This document shows, in pieces, positions 20,865 through 31,570 of a stretch of DNA of 64,000 bases. The DNA comes from Polytrichum commune (lineage: Eukaryota > Streptophyta > Polytrichopsida > Polytrichales > Polytrichaceae), in the NCBI GenBank assembly GCA_950295325.1, contig OX485806.1, forward strand, positions 47,921,169 through 47,985,168, in the 5' to 3' direction. The notes under the pieces are model-generated. The model was not told where the DNA came from. It made no database searches and saw only the letters and a list, made by a program, of their open reading frames with translations. Both the position numbers and the translations under genes were made by a program. The first letter of the stretch is position 1. The number at the start of each line of letters is the position of its first letter.

Positions 20865-21190
20865 GCCATTGTCCAACATTCGGTCCTCGGCAACTTGGCT
20901 TGGCTTGGCCCACAAAGCCAACTTTAAACATTCCGTCCGCGGGACAAATTGGTTTGGTGCCACAAAACCAATTTCTAATAGTTTGTCCGCAAAACAAACA
21001 TGTTTTGCCTTGGTAGCACAAAGCCACCTTCCCACACTCCGTCCGCGGCACAAACATGAATTGCCTTGGTAGGACAAACCCACCTCCCAACATTCCGTCC
21101 GCGGCACGAGTATAATTTGCCTTGGAAGCATAAAGCCACCTTTCAACATTCCGTCCGCGGCACCAACATGTTTTGCCTACGTAAAATGGA
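20865..21190. repeat. 57-bp (19-codon) tandem repeat upstream of the element B protease
   Basis: About six units, with 'attccgtccgcggcac' recurring at about 20928, 21036, 21092 and 21149 and weaker forms at about 20879 and 20977. Most steps are 56-58 bp, which preserves reading frame; minus-strand units read like ADGMLGGGFVLPRQFMFVPR. The family copy at 54845-55000 keeps two or three decayed units in front of its protease. Confidence 0.75.
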
Positions 21191-21822
21191 CCAAACAATT
21201 TGCACTCATTTCTTTGGGACCTACTTTTGCTAAAGCCACTTGTGGTGATGCGCCGCCAAACTTCTCTTTGGGACCATCGGCTTCAATGCTCTTGCAAACT
21301 TGATGGTCCCCACCATGTCCTCAAGAAGCCTTGGGGACTTAAACAAGGCATCCACCACCCGCTTTTAAAACCCCACCTAAAAGGATGCATTTCTTAGAAA
21401 GTTCGTCCGTTTTAGGTGTATCCTTCATTTGTCCGTTTGAATAGCGCACATAGGCCTTAAGAGGCCCCGGGTGCCTCATTAGCACCAAATTCAATCCAAC
21501 ATCAATACCTTCCAAGCATTTCGAATTGGAATTTCAATCCAACATTAATGCCCTCCAAGGTTTTGGGTGCTTTCGGTATTCTAGGCCCCAAATGTTTTTT
21601 GAGGTTTGCGGGAACCCTTTTCAAAGCACTCCTCCATTTTCCTTACCAAATCCACCCTCATGCCCACCATTGTCATTGGAACCAATGGTATGGTCAAATT
21701 CCATTTGCACATGATCCTTGTTCCAATTTGAGCCTCACAACCTTTTGGAAACCCCGGGCTCACCATCATAACCCGCATTTATGATAGCCATGTTTCCCTC
21801 AAAGTGCGAGCTCAAAACTTGG
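21191..21822 (-). pseudogene. element B leader / gag remnant, not recognisable as gag
   Basis: The region between PBS and the 57-bp array. Open frames are short (for example 21581-21778 minus). No zinc knuckle and no retrotransposon gag domain can be read. A segment at about 21310-21340 ('cttcttgaggacatggtggg' on the minus strand) is shared with 54685-54712, showing it is family sequence. Confidence 0.5.
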
Positions 21823-21840
21823 AACCCTGCTTTGATACCA
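21823..21840 (-). other. primer binding site of element B (initiator Met tRNA type)
   Basis: Two bases after the 5' LTR the minus strand reads TGGTATCAAAGCAGGGTT. Plant elements primed by initiator tRNA-Met have TGGTATCAGAGC at this place; 11 of these 12 core positions match. It fixes the 5' LTR at 21843-22815 and the minus orientation. Confidence 0.85.
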
Positions 21841-21842
21841 AG

Positions 21843-22815
21843 TGTCGCAACCCTTGCTAGCCCCCTTGACAATCTTGCCAATTTTCCATTCTAGCAAAGG
21901 TTACGAGCGCTAACCCTTCGCATACCGCCATGCTAATGGTTAGCTCCTCTTACCCCGGACCATATAATTCAAAGGAGGGGAACCAACCCTCCTACTTTGC
22001 TTTCGGGACTCACCCCTTAATCGGTAACCCATTCCTAGATGTGGACTTCCATCCATGGAAGTCCAATCCCATGTTGATCATCGCGTTGCCGGAGCAACAC
22101 TACAACAACCCGCACCATACTAGGCAACTATGGCCTCACAATAGGCCAAAGCCCATGGAGGCCGTGCCGTTCGGCCTCGGGTGGGTGAGGCCACACCACC
22201 TCACCCATATAAGCCTCTAGGACTTTACACGGGGCCCCTACCCCACCGTCAACCAACCTCTTGTCTCTCCACCAAGAGTTGGGGCCAAGTGGACATTCTC
22301 CCTTAGCCGCTGGGCTAAGAAGCCTCTAGCAGCTTCAGACCATCATAACTTCCTTGTATGATGTCCGAGGCTAGCAACCAACCACTCCGTCTTCATCTAC
22401 GTTTCACGTAGATGCCGATGGACTCCTCACTTGCCCCATTTGGGCAAGTTATGAGGACGTTATGCCTCTTTGAACCTTGGCAGTCCCGGGAGTCACTCCC
22501 AGGCACTGCTGCACCAGGGCGCTGTCCCGGGACAGCGCCCCACTCAAATGGCCATAACTCCTAGCTCACACCTCCGATTGAGGTGTTCTTGAGCATTCTA
22601 GAATCACCACGCCATGAGCTACGCATAGCTCATGGCCTTACCCTTGTGCCTCCTAGTCTTCGTGGGTGGGAGGCGTTCCCAACGCCCGGGGCCCTCACCC
22701 ACACTAGAATCACTTGGGCCCTCTCACCAACGGCGCCACAAGTCCCGGGTGTCACTCCGGGGTCCCCCTTGTGCCCGTGGTGTTTCGGGCACTCCTCGTG
22801 GAGAGGTGCGCGACA
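21843..22815 (-). repeat. 5' LTR of element B
   Basis: 973 bp, same length as 12524-13496, with three differences by eye. It ends GGTGCGCGACA followed by GGTGCT. The CCCGGG-centred 24-bp palindrome is at 22517-22540. Confidence 0.95.
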
Positions 22816-24041
22816 GGTGCTAAGCTTTGACCTTAACTCCTCAAATGCCCGTTGGCATGCCTCTGTCTAGTCAAACTTACAATCTTTCTTAAGCAATTGC
22901 GTGATAGGTACCGCAATCCTTGCATAATCCGATATCAACTCTCTATACCATCATACATGTCCCAACAACTTGGCTATGCCCTTGGCGTTGGTTGGCGTAG
23001 CCAACTCATCTATGACTGCTATTTTTTTAGGGTCTGGCTCTCTGCCTTTCTCACTCACCACGTAGCCTAACAACACTATTTTCTGCATTCCTAAGAAGGT
23101 CCTATCCGGATTCAAAGCCAACTGCATTTTCCTACATCTAATCAAAGCCTCCCTCACACACTCCAAATGTTGACTTGAACTAGACGGAGTGCTAAAATCA
23201 TTCACAAACACTGTCATGGATTTGTACAATAAGTCGGTGAAGATGTACATGACCAGTCTCTGAAATGTGGCTGGAGCATTACACAATCCAAATGGCATGA
23301 CCACCCATACAAACGTGCCCCAAGGTATGGTGAAAGTTGTCTTATGAATATTTTATAACGCTATGGAAATATGGTTTTAGCCCGCATAACCATCCATGAA
23401 GGTATAGCGAGCATGCCCACCTACCTCCTCTAAAAGTAGAGTGATGAATGGTAAGGGAAAATGGTCCTTCTGTGTCTAAGCATTTAGTTTCTTATAATGT
23501 ACACACACCCTCAATTTCTCGTTCTTCCTCTTGACCAACACCATTGGAGACACCCAGTCTGTGATCTCTACCGGCTTAATAAACCCGGCCTTCAACAACC
23601 TCTCAAATTCTGCCCTAAAAAATAACTGCAACTATGGGTTCATCTTTCTCTCTTTCTGCCTAATGGGTCGAGCACATGGAATCAAAGGAATGCGATGCTC
23701 CACCATCTCCCGAGGTATTCCCTTAAGCTCATCATATGACCATGCGAATGTGTCGCTAAATTCGTCCACCAACTCGCTATATTCCTTGATTTCTCCCTCT
23801 TCTAACTTAGAACCCATCTTCATCTGCCTAACCTTCCCATTCTTAATTTTCACATCCACATACTTCTAATCCGCCTCAGACACATGGCTTTGCTCCGTCG
23901 TGTTTCTATACCAATCCGGAGGAACCTTAGGATAATCCTTGACATCTTGACCCACTAGAATGCCCGTCGATGTGGTCTTGAAGTGCAAAGGTTCTTCCAA
24001 CTTTGAAGCCTTTATAAATGCCTCCTCATCTTGAGTCCCAT
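22816..24041 (-). pseudogene. element A reverse transcriptase
   Basis: The minus strand shows, N to C: YSELVDEFSDTFAWSYDELK then GIPREMVEHRIPL, KLRVCVHYKKLNA, FTIPWGTFVWVVMPFGLCNA then PATFQRLV, FVND in place of the catalytic YxDD, and LLGYVVSEKGREPDPKKI. These are the standard Ty3/gypsy RT blocks. One catalytic Asp is replaced by Asn and there are stops upstream of 23304, so it is inactive. The end is cut at 22816 by element B. Confidence 0.9.
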
Positions 24042-25559
24042 CTACATGCACACCACACCACATTCCTCCATCCTATATACCCATGGAGTCAATCCTCCTT
24101 GTAACCACTCCTCTTCCGTTTTTGAGCCATTCATGTTTTCCCTTAAGTATTCATGGAGAGAGGTCACCAACACGTCACACACCAACTCTGGATAGTCCTT
24201 CAACCACTGAGCATACTCACCATTGTCACTCCAATGGTAAAAACTAGGACCTGGATGGCCCAACCGTGCGTCCAGCTTAGCTCCTTGACTATCTGACTGG
24301 ACCACTCCTACTAATGTCTCACTCTTCCTATCATCCTGTTTGTCTTCCTCTTCTTCATCCGAAGATGTAACAATGACTTTCCTCACCCAACCACCTAGCG
24401 ACCCTATAGACACCTTGACTTTATTATCTTTAGGACCATAAGTTATAGATGGCTTAGCTCCTCCCCAATCTACTATGGTGTCAGCCATTCTCAACCAAGG
24501 TCGACCCAACAAAATGGGAAATGTATCTTTGTTGGAATGCATTTTGATGACGTGAAAAGTGACCTCATACTCCTCTCTTCCTGTACTAATTCTACAGTCC
24601 TTGATCATCCCCAAGGGTACTACCTGACTTTGGTTTGCCATGTTGATGATGAAAGGTGATGGACCTGTTAGGCTAAGACCCAACTTCTTCATAGTGTGCT
24701 CTGGTAAAATGTTTAGCCCATTATCTCCATCGACCAATGCATTTTGCACGACCTTGTCCACCACCATGACCTCTATCTCCACCGCCTTGACATCACGACC
24801 TCTTCCTTGCAATTGCATTTTAGCTGCCACCCTAGTCTTCACCTTCCTCGTTCTCATAGTCACGGGTATTCCCTCCTTAAGAGTCTTAGGAGCCAAGGGC
24901 GAGATTTCCAACAATTGTCCAAAGGTGATATCGGCTTTAAACGAACTAAGGTCGGCCCATAGGTCGTATTCATTCGGCTTGTCCTCCTTTGTCCTTCTCA
25001 CTCCATCAAACTCGTCCAAAGGAATGCTAGGTCTTTTCTTTTCTCCCATTTCACTACCCTCTAGATCATGAATGACATTCGGCCTCTCCCTATCCTGAAG
25101 AATCTCATTCTCCACCTCTAATGCCTTACTGGCTCTCCTAGATGTTCTAGCTACCCTTCCTAAATCTGACAGATGAGGGGCCTCATCCGAAGAATATTCC
25201 TCCTGTCCGTCCACCTCCTTCTCCGCTTGGAGATTACCTCGCATTGCTCTAGTGGTGACTACTAATGCCGGAGCCTCGTATGTAGTTCCCTCATCCAAAC
25301 TTCTCAACTCGTAAGTAATTACATTAGCATTTGGAGGCCATTGGTTGTGTTCTTCTCCAGGTGGCACTTGGAGAAGAAAATACTCATCCGGATGGTCATC
25401 CACGGTACCATCCATAAACCTGACATCATGCGAGTTTGATGGGTCTGGGTTATTAGGTGGAACTTGCCTCCTATTGTCATGAGGCTGTGGACCCACTAGC
25501 CTATTCAGAATGGGAATGTATCCATTAGCCGTCTGTAAGCCTAGCATTTCCATGCTCAT
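24042..25559 (-). pseudogene. element A protease and flanking polyprotein (505-codon open frame)
   Basis: The longest open frame of the window. A retroviral-type aspartic protease lies around residues 255-380: EIEVMVVDKVVQNALVDGDN then GLNILPEHTMKKLGL, followed by FHVIKMHSNKDTFPILLGRP then WLRMADTIVDW, where ILLGRPWL is the flap-distal ILG motif. The usual D-S/G-G/S-G active site reads DGDNG, so activity is doubtful. The N-terminal 250 residues are hydrophilic and charged. The C-terminal acidic stretch (SDEEEEDKQDD) leads toward RT. The frame has no stop, but gag upstream and RT downstream are in other frames. Confidence 0.85.
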
Positions 25560-27138
25560 AATAAAGATTTGGTAGGTCCACCTTGTGGCCTGGTGCCTCT
25601 CATGTTGTCTCTAGCTTGTTGGTATGGATTGACCACCGGCTGAGGCATTCTAATGACATTGTCAGGTTGACAACACTCGTCCGAAGGATGATTTCCTCCA
25701 CAATTGCTATACCCATAATTCTGACCTTCAGACCAACATTGGCCTTGTGCGTGCCATCTTCCACAACAAGGATGGAATTCCTTTTTCTCCGCATTCTGAC
25801 CAACATGTCGTCTGGGAGGAGGCCCCCTATAATTACCCTAACCATACTGATTATGTCCATGACCTCTTTGGTTTTGTTGAGATGGAGCACCGATCATCCT
25901 TTGATCGTGATTTTGGCCCACTCTACAAAACTGCTTAGTGTGTCCCAGTTGGCCACACTGGACACACCACAATCTTGAAGCATGTTACCCGACTCAACTG
26001 GTGGAGGAGAACCTGGCTGTTGGCTCCTAATCATCAATGACATCTGATCGGTGAAACTCTGCATTTGTTTCATCATGGCTTCCTGAAATCCCAACTGGCT
26101 AACGTCCAACCTTCTTTCTACATCTTCTAGGTGAGGATCCGTTCGAGGAGCTGGCAATGCTAACAATGGAGCCAGCTCTGTCATTGCTAAAGGACATGGA
26201 CCTGAATCCGTAAGAGCATGTGGAGGTTGACTCCCTTGCCTACCTGGCTCTCCCTCCACCATCCTCGTGCGAATGGGAAGGAATTGAGGAATGGATTTGT
26301 CCTCCTTCCTCCATAATCTCTCATAATCTTTGTCTATGTTCTCAATATCCCTAGCTGCCACCTTAGCCTCTGCTAGGGTCTGATGGTGCCTGCTTTAAAG
26401 AATCCTTGAATGAAGAATTGTTTGAATGTATCATCATTGAGCATTGTGCCCACGAAGCTTGTACACACCAAATCAAACCTCCTAATATACGCCAAGATTT
26501 CCTCTTCCCTTCCTTGTTTCAACAATGCTAATGCCCTCCACGCGGTGCTCTGACCTACCTGTGGTCTAAATTCATTCAAGAACTCCCTCTGCATTTGATC
26601 ACATTCTCTAAAATGACCCTCTGCATGGTCTCTATAACATTCGTAAGCCTCGCCATCTAGTGTGGTAGGAAACCACACCAAGCAATATCCTAGATCTGTA
26701 ATAAGAGAATTAGCCACCCTCTCAATATATCTCTCCATGTGCCTTGAGGGGTCCTCATCGTTGGTTCCCCAAAACTTAGGGATGTTAGATGGCATGTCTT
26801 CCGCCGCCAAATTCTGTGGAACTAAAATTGGGAGACCTTACCAATGGATCGATGGGTGGATTGGGAGGAGGGACTCCTCTATTTCCTTCCTGAGACATGG
26901 TGACTGGTGTGTCTGCTCCTATTCCCCTATCCACTTCTATGGGCACCTCTCCTCTAGCTGTATCAATCTCTAGTGATATCTTGCCAATCAACTTGATGGA
27001 AGTCACCTCGTCCCCAGGTTGGATATCTAACTCTAAATTTTTTAACACTACACTAACACTAAGTTCCACATTCAAACAATTCTCTATCCTAATTTCCACG
27101 TTTTCTCCGGCCTTGCTAGTCTTCGCTACCTTCTTCAT
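25560..27138 (-). pseudogene. element A gag with CCHC zinc knuckle
   Basis: The putative start is the ATG at 27138 (MKKVAKTSKAGENVEIRIEN). The middle frame (26373-26810) reads IPKFWGTNDEDPSRHMERYI, WFPTTLDGEAYECY and QREFLNEFRPQ, the retrotransposon gag domain that forms the particle. The knuckle at 25925-25966 reads CVQCGQLGHTKQFC, a perfect C-x2-C-x4-H-x4-C. At least three frames are used, so the gene is broken by frameshifts. The knuckle frame differs from both neighbours. Confidence 0.85.
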
Positions 27139-27690
27139 ACGTGTAATTTTCTCTAATCCTCACTCCAAGGTTGGCTTGTGAGCTCAAGTTTTACCTTGCA
27201 TTCCCCAATGAATCGATCAACCCTCACTTGACCACACATACTCCTTGCTACCTTTGCTCATTAATCTTTCCACTTATCTGGATATGGGTTAAAATTTATG
27301 GAGGTGAGGAAAGAGAACCTGCAGGCCAACTTAGATGAAAAATTCCAAACAGGGCATAGACATGCTCATGTCAACCTTCAGTTGGATTGAAGAATCATCT
27401 TCGAACCCACCTTCCAATTGACACTCGCCACAATACCACATGTGAGGGGCTTACCTTCGTTGCGCACTATGCCGAAGACTAAGGCTTCACCCTCTCGCCT
27501 TCTACACCATGCTACAACTACGGAATTGTCACCCAAAGTCCCTCACCCTTGATTTCGTTCTAGCCCGAGTGTGGAATGTTGGATTGACACATAATAACTC
27601 CCTCCTCGGTAGTTCAATGTATAATTCTACTACACCGTTGGAATATACATAAAACACACAACTCTTGATGAGCTACCAACCTAATACAAG

Positions 27691-27879
27691 TTATGTCATT
27701 TTATTAGTGTGAACCTCAGGCAAGGTTATATCCTTGGCTTTTTCCAAAGTCCATCCTGCCGCCTTGGCTACGCACATCTTCAATGATTTACCTCGTACGA
27801 TTCTAGTCCTAGCTGTTGACTCCTCACTAGTGCATGACACCTCGTTGAGGCTATTACATGATGACTCTATGAGGCACAT
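27691..27879 (-). CDS. conserved small ORF inside a family A LTR
   Basis: 62 codons. Ser- and acid-rich N-terminus (MCLIESSCNSLNEVSCTSEE), then STARTRIVRGKSLKM and CVAKAAGWTLEKAKD. It is homologous to 17968-18171. In the 28-codon stretch from EST to GWTLE I count 14 codons changed synonymously and 6 changed with replacement, which is unlike neutral drift. It lies about 514 bp from the LTR 3' end (203 bp in the other copy). Function unknown. Confidence 0.6.
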   Translation of the reverse strand: MCLIESSCNSLNEVSCTSEESTARTRIVRGKSLKMCVAKAAGWTLEKAKDITLPEVHTNKMT

Positions 27880-28084
27880 GAGCTTTTAACATACGTGTTA
27901 AAAAAAACACTTATGTAACTTACCGTTGCCTCCTCCCCATTAAGCTTTAACACTCTCTCTCAAGTTTAATCCTTTAATGTAGTTATTACGACTACTAATG
28001 TGAGCCTAGTAATTTATGTAACTAGTCTAACTAACTAATCCATAAGCTGGCCTCCCTTAACCAATTGTTGTAAACGGCTGGTCA

Positions 28085-28520
28085 TCTTCGGAGCCAGCAT
28101 AGCTGGGCACAACAGCTGATAGCCTTCGTGAACCAGCCGAGCTGGGAACAACAACTGATAACCTTTGGGAACCAGCCGAGCTGGGAACAGTAGCTAATGG
28201 CCTTCGTGAACCAGCCGAGCTAGGAACGGCAGCTGATAGCTTTCGTGAACCAGCAGAGCTGGGAAACCAGCAAAACTAGTGACAGTAGCTGATGGCCTGT
28301 GTGAACCAGCCAAGTTGGGAGCAACAGCTGATGGCCTTCGGGAACCAACCGAGCTGGGGACAGCAGCTGATGGCCTTCGTGAACCAGCCGAGCTGGGAAC
28401 GGCAGCTGATAGCCATCGTGAACCAGCAGAGCTGGGAACAGTAGCTGATAGCCTCCGAAAACCAGCAAAGATGGGAAATCAGTAGAGTTGGGGACATCAG
28501 CTGGTCACCTTTGTAAATTA
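28085..28520. repeat. 39-bp CAGCTGAT minisatellite in an A LTR
   Basis: About 11 copies of a unit like 'gaaccagccgagctgggaac' plus 'ggcagctgatagccatcgt'. Each contains GAGCTGGG and CAGCTGAT. Open frames on both strands come from the 39-bp period. Confidence 0.9.
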
Positions 28521-29456
28521 ACAGAGTTAATAAAACCAAAGCAGTTGGCTAGTCCGAACCAGTCCTAGACTACCCTAATGAAATTCACACTAATAATTCA
28601 ACCTTCATTTACATGTGATAAATCTAAATCCCACAAGTTTAGCTAAGCTCAAACAATCTAACTTTAAGATTTTAAATCTAAATGCTACAAGCTTAACTAA
28701 ACTTAACACTTTGATTAACTAAACCAACTATTTATCAACAAAACTAATTGCTCCAATATAAATGTAAATTTGCAAGTCCCAACAACACTAAGTGCTCCGA
28801 TATTTCATAAATGTAATTTTGTAAGTTCAAATAATTATAAGTCTAGATAATATAAATCCAAGTACTACAATTTGGAGACTATAAATCAAACTCTAAATTC
28901 TTCAAACCCAAGTTATTCCTAACAAGAGGTCAAACCCACTTCAAGGCTAACTAGTCTTGGCTCTTCACCTTAAAACCATGCACACACACGTACTCCTATC
29001 TTGCTTCCCATACACCCACACTTATAACACGTGGGATGCCAAGGAGCACGAAGGAAAGAGAGGAGGAGAGAGGAAAGAATGAGGGTTTATATAGTGAGTT
29101 GAGGAGGTGAGCACCCTCAAGGCTCAAGATAAGCCTTCGTAATCCTTCCCTACTTTGTAGGCTCTCATCTTATCTTCTAAGCCTTCGTCCCTCAAACAAT
29201 CAACATAGATCCTAATTCAAATATTTAACCCAAGGAACTACCCTTGGTTCTCCACCTACCACGCTCACCAACTAAGGAATTTTCTCACACTACTAAACTT
29301 ACTCAATCCACTCCACACGAGCCTAATGCTAAAACATAGTTTTTTTCAAGCTTCATTCTTTTTATGTTTTTTGTGAATAATTAAAAAGCATAGAAACATC
29401 TCTTGTAGTGTTTTACAAGAGTTAAGAACACATGTAAGCATCATTTTGGGCTCACA

Positions 29457-29998
29457 GGAATTACCCTCTCCATTGGATAACGACAAAAATAATTATTTAA
29501 ATTATTTATTAATTAATTAGCAATTTCACTTTGAAGAATGTCATACCTCAAGCAATTCGCTCTCCCCCTGCAAGTTAGCACTCACACTCAACCGTGACTC
29601 AATGTGACTCCACCCCTAACAATTCTCAACCTACAAGTCTAAGCATCAAACTCAAAACACCCTAATTTGGACACTCACCCCAAGATAAGTGTCAAAGTTG
29701 ATTTTTCCTAAAATTAATTATCCCTCTAAGATTTAGTGAACTAACGATTGCAAGATTAATGTTATGTCCTTATGCCATTCCCAAGAGGGTTTAGGACATC
29801 ACCTTAAGCCGTGCTCCCTCCTCAAAACCAAAATGCATAAATAGAAATGCAAATCATTCCAAGGAAAGAATGGAATTCAACTAACCTAATCAATGACAAA
29901 ATTCAGAAACCCTAAGGGAGATACTTACCTTGCACCAAGTGCTCCTTCCTCTCTCTCAAGTTCGTGCCTCCAAGTCTTAATCTCATAATCCCGCTTCA
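29457..29998 (-). other. element A 5' leader
   Basis: Sequence between the PBS and the LTR insertion. AT-rich, no long frame. Contains GGTGCAAGGTAAGTATCTCC on the minus strand (about 29920-29939), which fits a splice donor consensus, but its use is not shown. Confidence 0.5.
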
Positions 29999-30016
29999 CT
30001 CCCGGCGGACGCACCA
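29999..30016 (-). other. primer binding site of element A (not initiator Met)
   Basis: The plus strand reads CTCCCGGCGGACGCACCA, which has the layout of a tRNA 3' end: T-stem strand CCCGG, acceptor strand CGGACGC, discriminator A, then CCA. Its complement is the PBS, four bases inside the LTR end at 30021. The acceptor sequence GGACGCA is like that of plant tRNA-Arg(UCU) as I recall it; the isoacceptor is inference. Confidence 0.7.
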
Positions 30017-30020
30017 TTTA

Positions 30021-31570
30021 TGTGAGGCCAAACCTCCCACCCTTAGCGTCGTAGTCCAGGTGAGGGCAGGTTGCTTATATTTCTTACTTCATACCTCCTA
30101 ATCCCCTAGCATTATTCAGCTTCCCCCAATAGTAAATTCAAACACACACTTTTATTCCAAGATGGAAAGTACAAGCATTGAGAATTGCTTCTTTATCCGT
30201 GAATCTTCCCTTCCACATCCTTTCACAGTTAAATGCTCATAAGCCATTTCACCCCCTAACCCCACACAAGAAAACTACACACAATATCCACTCTACCTAC
30301 TAATTTCCCTTATATCCTAACCTAAACTACTTTTCCCACCCCGGTAGCTGGTTCAAGTGATGGAGAAGTTCCGTCAGAGTTAGCTCGGACCCCCAACCCC
30401 CCTTCAGTCTCGGCCGGTTCACCACCATTCCACGTTGTTCACAACTTGGCTACCCGTCATAACCCGTCAAGTGCAGTCTCGGCCTCTGGCCACCTTCTGT
30501 ACGCCCTGGTCCGGTAACCGGCCATTCCCAGTGATTGGTTGTCTCCCCCAGTCGCACCAGGCAGTTAGTGACTTCGCCGAAGCTCTCCTCCCCCTCACCC
30601 TTCAGCTCGATGCAAGGTTTCACCTTGCTGGTCACCCTGGGTTGATTCATCCGGGCTTAAGCCTCCACCCCCTCTTCCCTCACAGATCCCAGCATGGGTC
30701 CCAAACTCGATTCAAGCAAGGCCTGGTGCGATTCTGCTGGTACATCAGCAGCTAATGTAGTTTCGGCAATAATTTGAGAATTCCAACCAGCCATCCAGAG
30801 GCTCTCACCTCGGCAGCCATGGAGTAGCCAATTATGCATCCTGCATTACTTCCTCACACCCACATTCCACTGTGCTTAAGCACAGTCGGATCCTCAGTCG
30901 TGTCAGACATCTTTCAACCAGCCTCTCGCTACACTATGTAGCCTCAAGATTGCAATCTTAGTGCCAACCTCTCCTCATTTCAGCAAGTCACCTTTCTGTC
31001 CACCCTACCAGTTCATTCAGTCTCCGCCCCTTTCGTGCAGCAGCAGCTGCCTCTTTCTTCAGAGGTGACCCTCGTCTTTTTTCGCCAAACTCGCATCCCT
31101 ACTGCCTTGGAGGTGCCGCACTGTGGTGGTTGTGAGAGAGGTAACAGTCACACAAAACCCCCCCCTCGGAGGCTTACAACCGAACAACCGCCTAACAGTG
31201 AACGGTCCCCAGTCCCAGAAGCCCAGGATTTTCTAGGGCCCGGTGACCTTACCCTTTAATGAACAACCCCTCTGCTTAATTCGAACAATTGGCATGCCTA
31301 ATTAGGTTACCCAATCCCAGCTCATTAACCTAACACTCACGTTCCCCCCGAACAACTTAAGTCCTACCCGTAAACGCTTTTAACTTAATCTAATTAACAT
31401 TAACCCTCTCACAACACACTAGTGATATAATTCACTGTTAACTCAAGAACAATCCAAGCACAAGGCTTGCACTCTTTTTAGTTTTTGAATAGCAATTACA
31501 ATTTAAAAAAAACAATTCATAAGAATTTTTAAGGGTTAACAACACATGTGTGCACTGTATTGGACTCACA
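30021..31570 (-). repeat. 5' LTR of element A (GC-rich core type)
   Basis: 1,550 bp; left edge TGTGAGGCCAAACCTCCCACCC, right edge GTATTGGACTCACA. A polyadenylation block on the minus strand (cttggaataaaagtgtgtg, about 30143-30165) and a 'cactctttttag' block (about 31480) match other A LTRs. The GC-rich core resembles 5390-7022. A PBS follows directly, so this is a 5' LTR. Confidence 0.8.

Larger units (their letters stand above)
12524..22815 (-). mobile_element. family B chromovirus-type Ty3/gypsy element, young but defective
   Basis: Complete LTR-to-LTR insertion in the RT-RNase H region of element A, flanked by GGTGCT on both sides (12518-12523 and 22816-22821; 5 or 6 bp TSD). LTRs at 12524-13496 (3') and 21843-22815 (5') are each 973 bp and differ at three positions by eye. 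The minus-strand interior runs PBS, a short broken leader with no recognisable gag, a 57-bp repeat array, protease, RT N-terminus, RNase H, integrase and chromodomain. The RT catalytic core is absent. Two solo LTRs (16129-18374 and 18955-19931) and a 229-bp triplication lie inside. Without the insertions the element is about 7.1 kb. Confidence 0.92.
27177..29456 (-). mobile_element. family A LTR (long type, with small ORF) in the leader of element A
   Basis: 2,280 bp, minus orientation: 5' end TGTGAGCCCAAAATGATGC (complement at 29438-29456), 3' end ...GAGCTCACA at 27177. It has 'actctttttatg' (complement of the AAAAAGAGTG block), a TATATAA near 29092, an AGCTGG minisatellite and the small ORF, like 16129-18374. 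The flanks TGGCT and GGAAT do not match, so either the TSD has decayed or the insertion followed another route. It is not element A's own 5' LTR: no PBS follows it, whereas a good PBS follows 30021. Confidence 0.75.
5390..31570 (-). mobile_element. family A Ty3/gypsy element with nested insertions
   Basis: Read from the minus strand: 5' LTR 30021-31570, PBS 29999-30016, gag, CCHC knuckle, aspartic protease, RT, RNase H, integrase and 3' LTR 5390-7022. The order RT-RNase H-integrase places it in Ty3/gypsy. The integrase C-terminus ends without a chromodomain, as in the non-chromovirus (Tat/Athila-like) branch; the lineage is inference. Removing the recognised insertions leaves roughly 10 kb, a usual size. 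The outer flanks (GGTGG at 5385-5389, CTAGG at 31571-31575) do not match, so the pairing of the two LTRs rests on their shared GC-rich core (for example 'ggattNtctaggg') and on the continuous, correctly ordered coding pieces between them. Confidence 0.7.

Noticed and set aside
27172-29461. Interpretation of 27177-29456 as element A's own 5' LTR
   Set aside because: No PBS follows its 3' end, its core type differs from the 3' LTR at 5390-7022, and a good PBS plus matching LTR is found at 30021.
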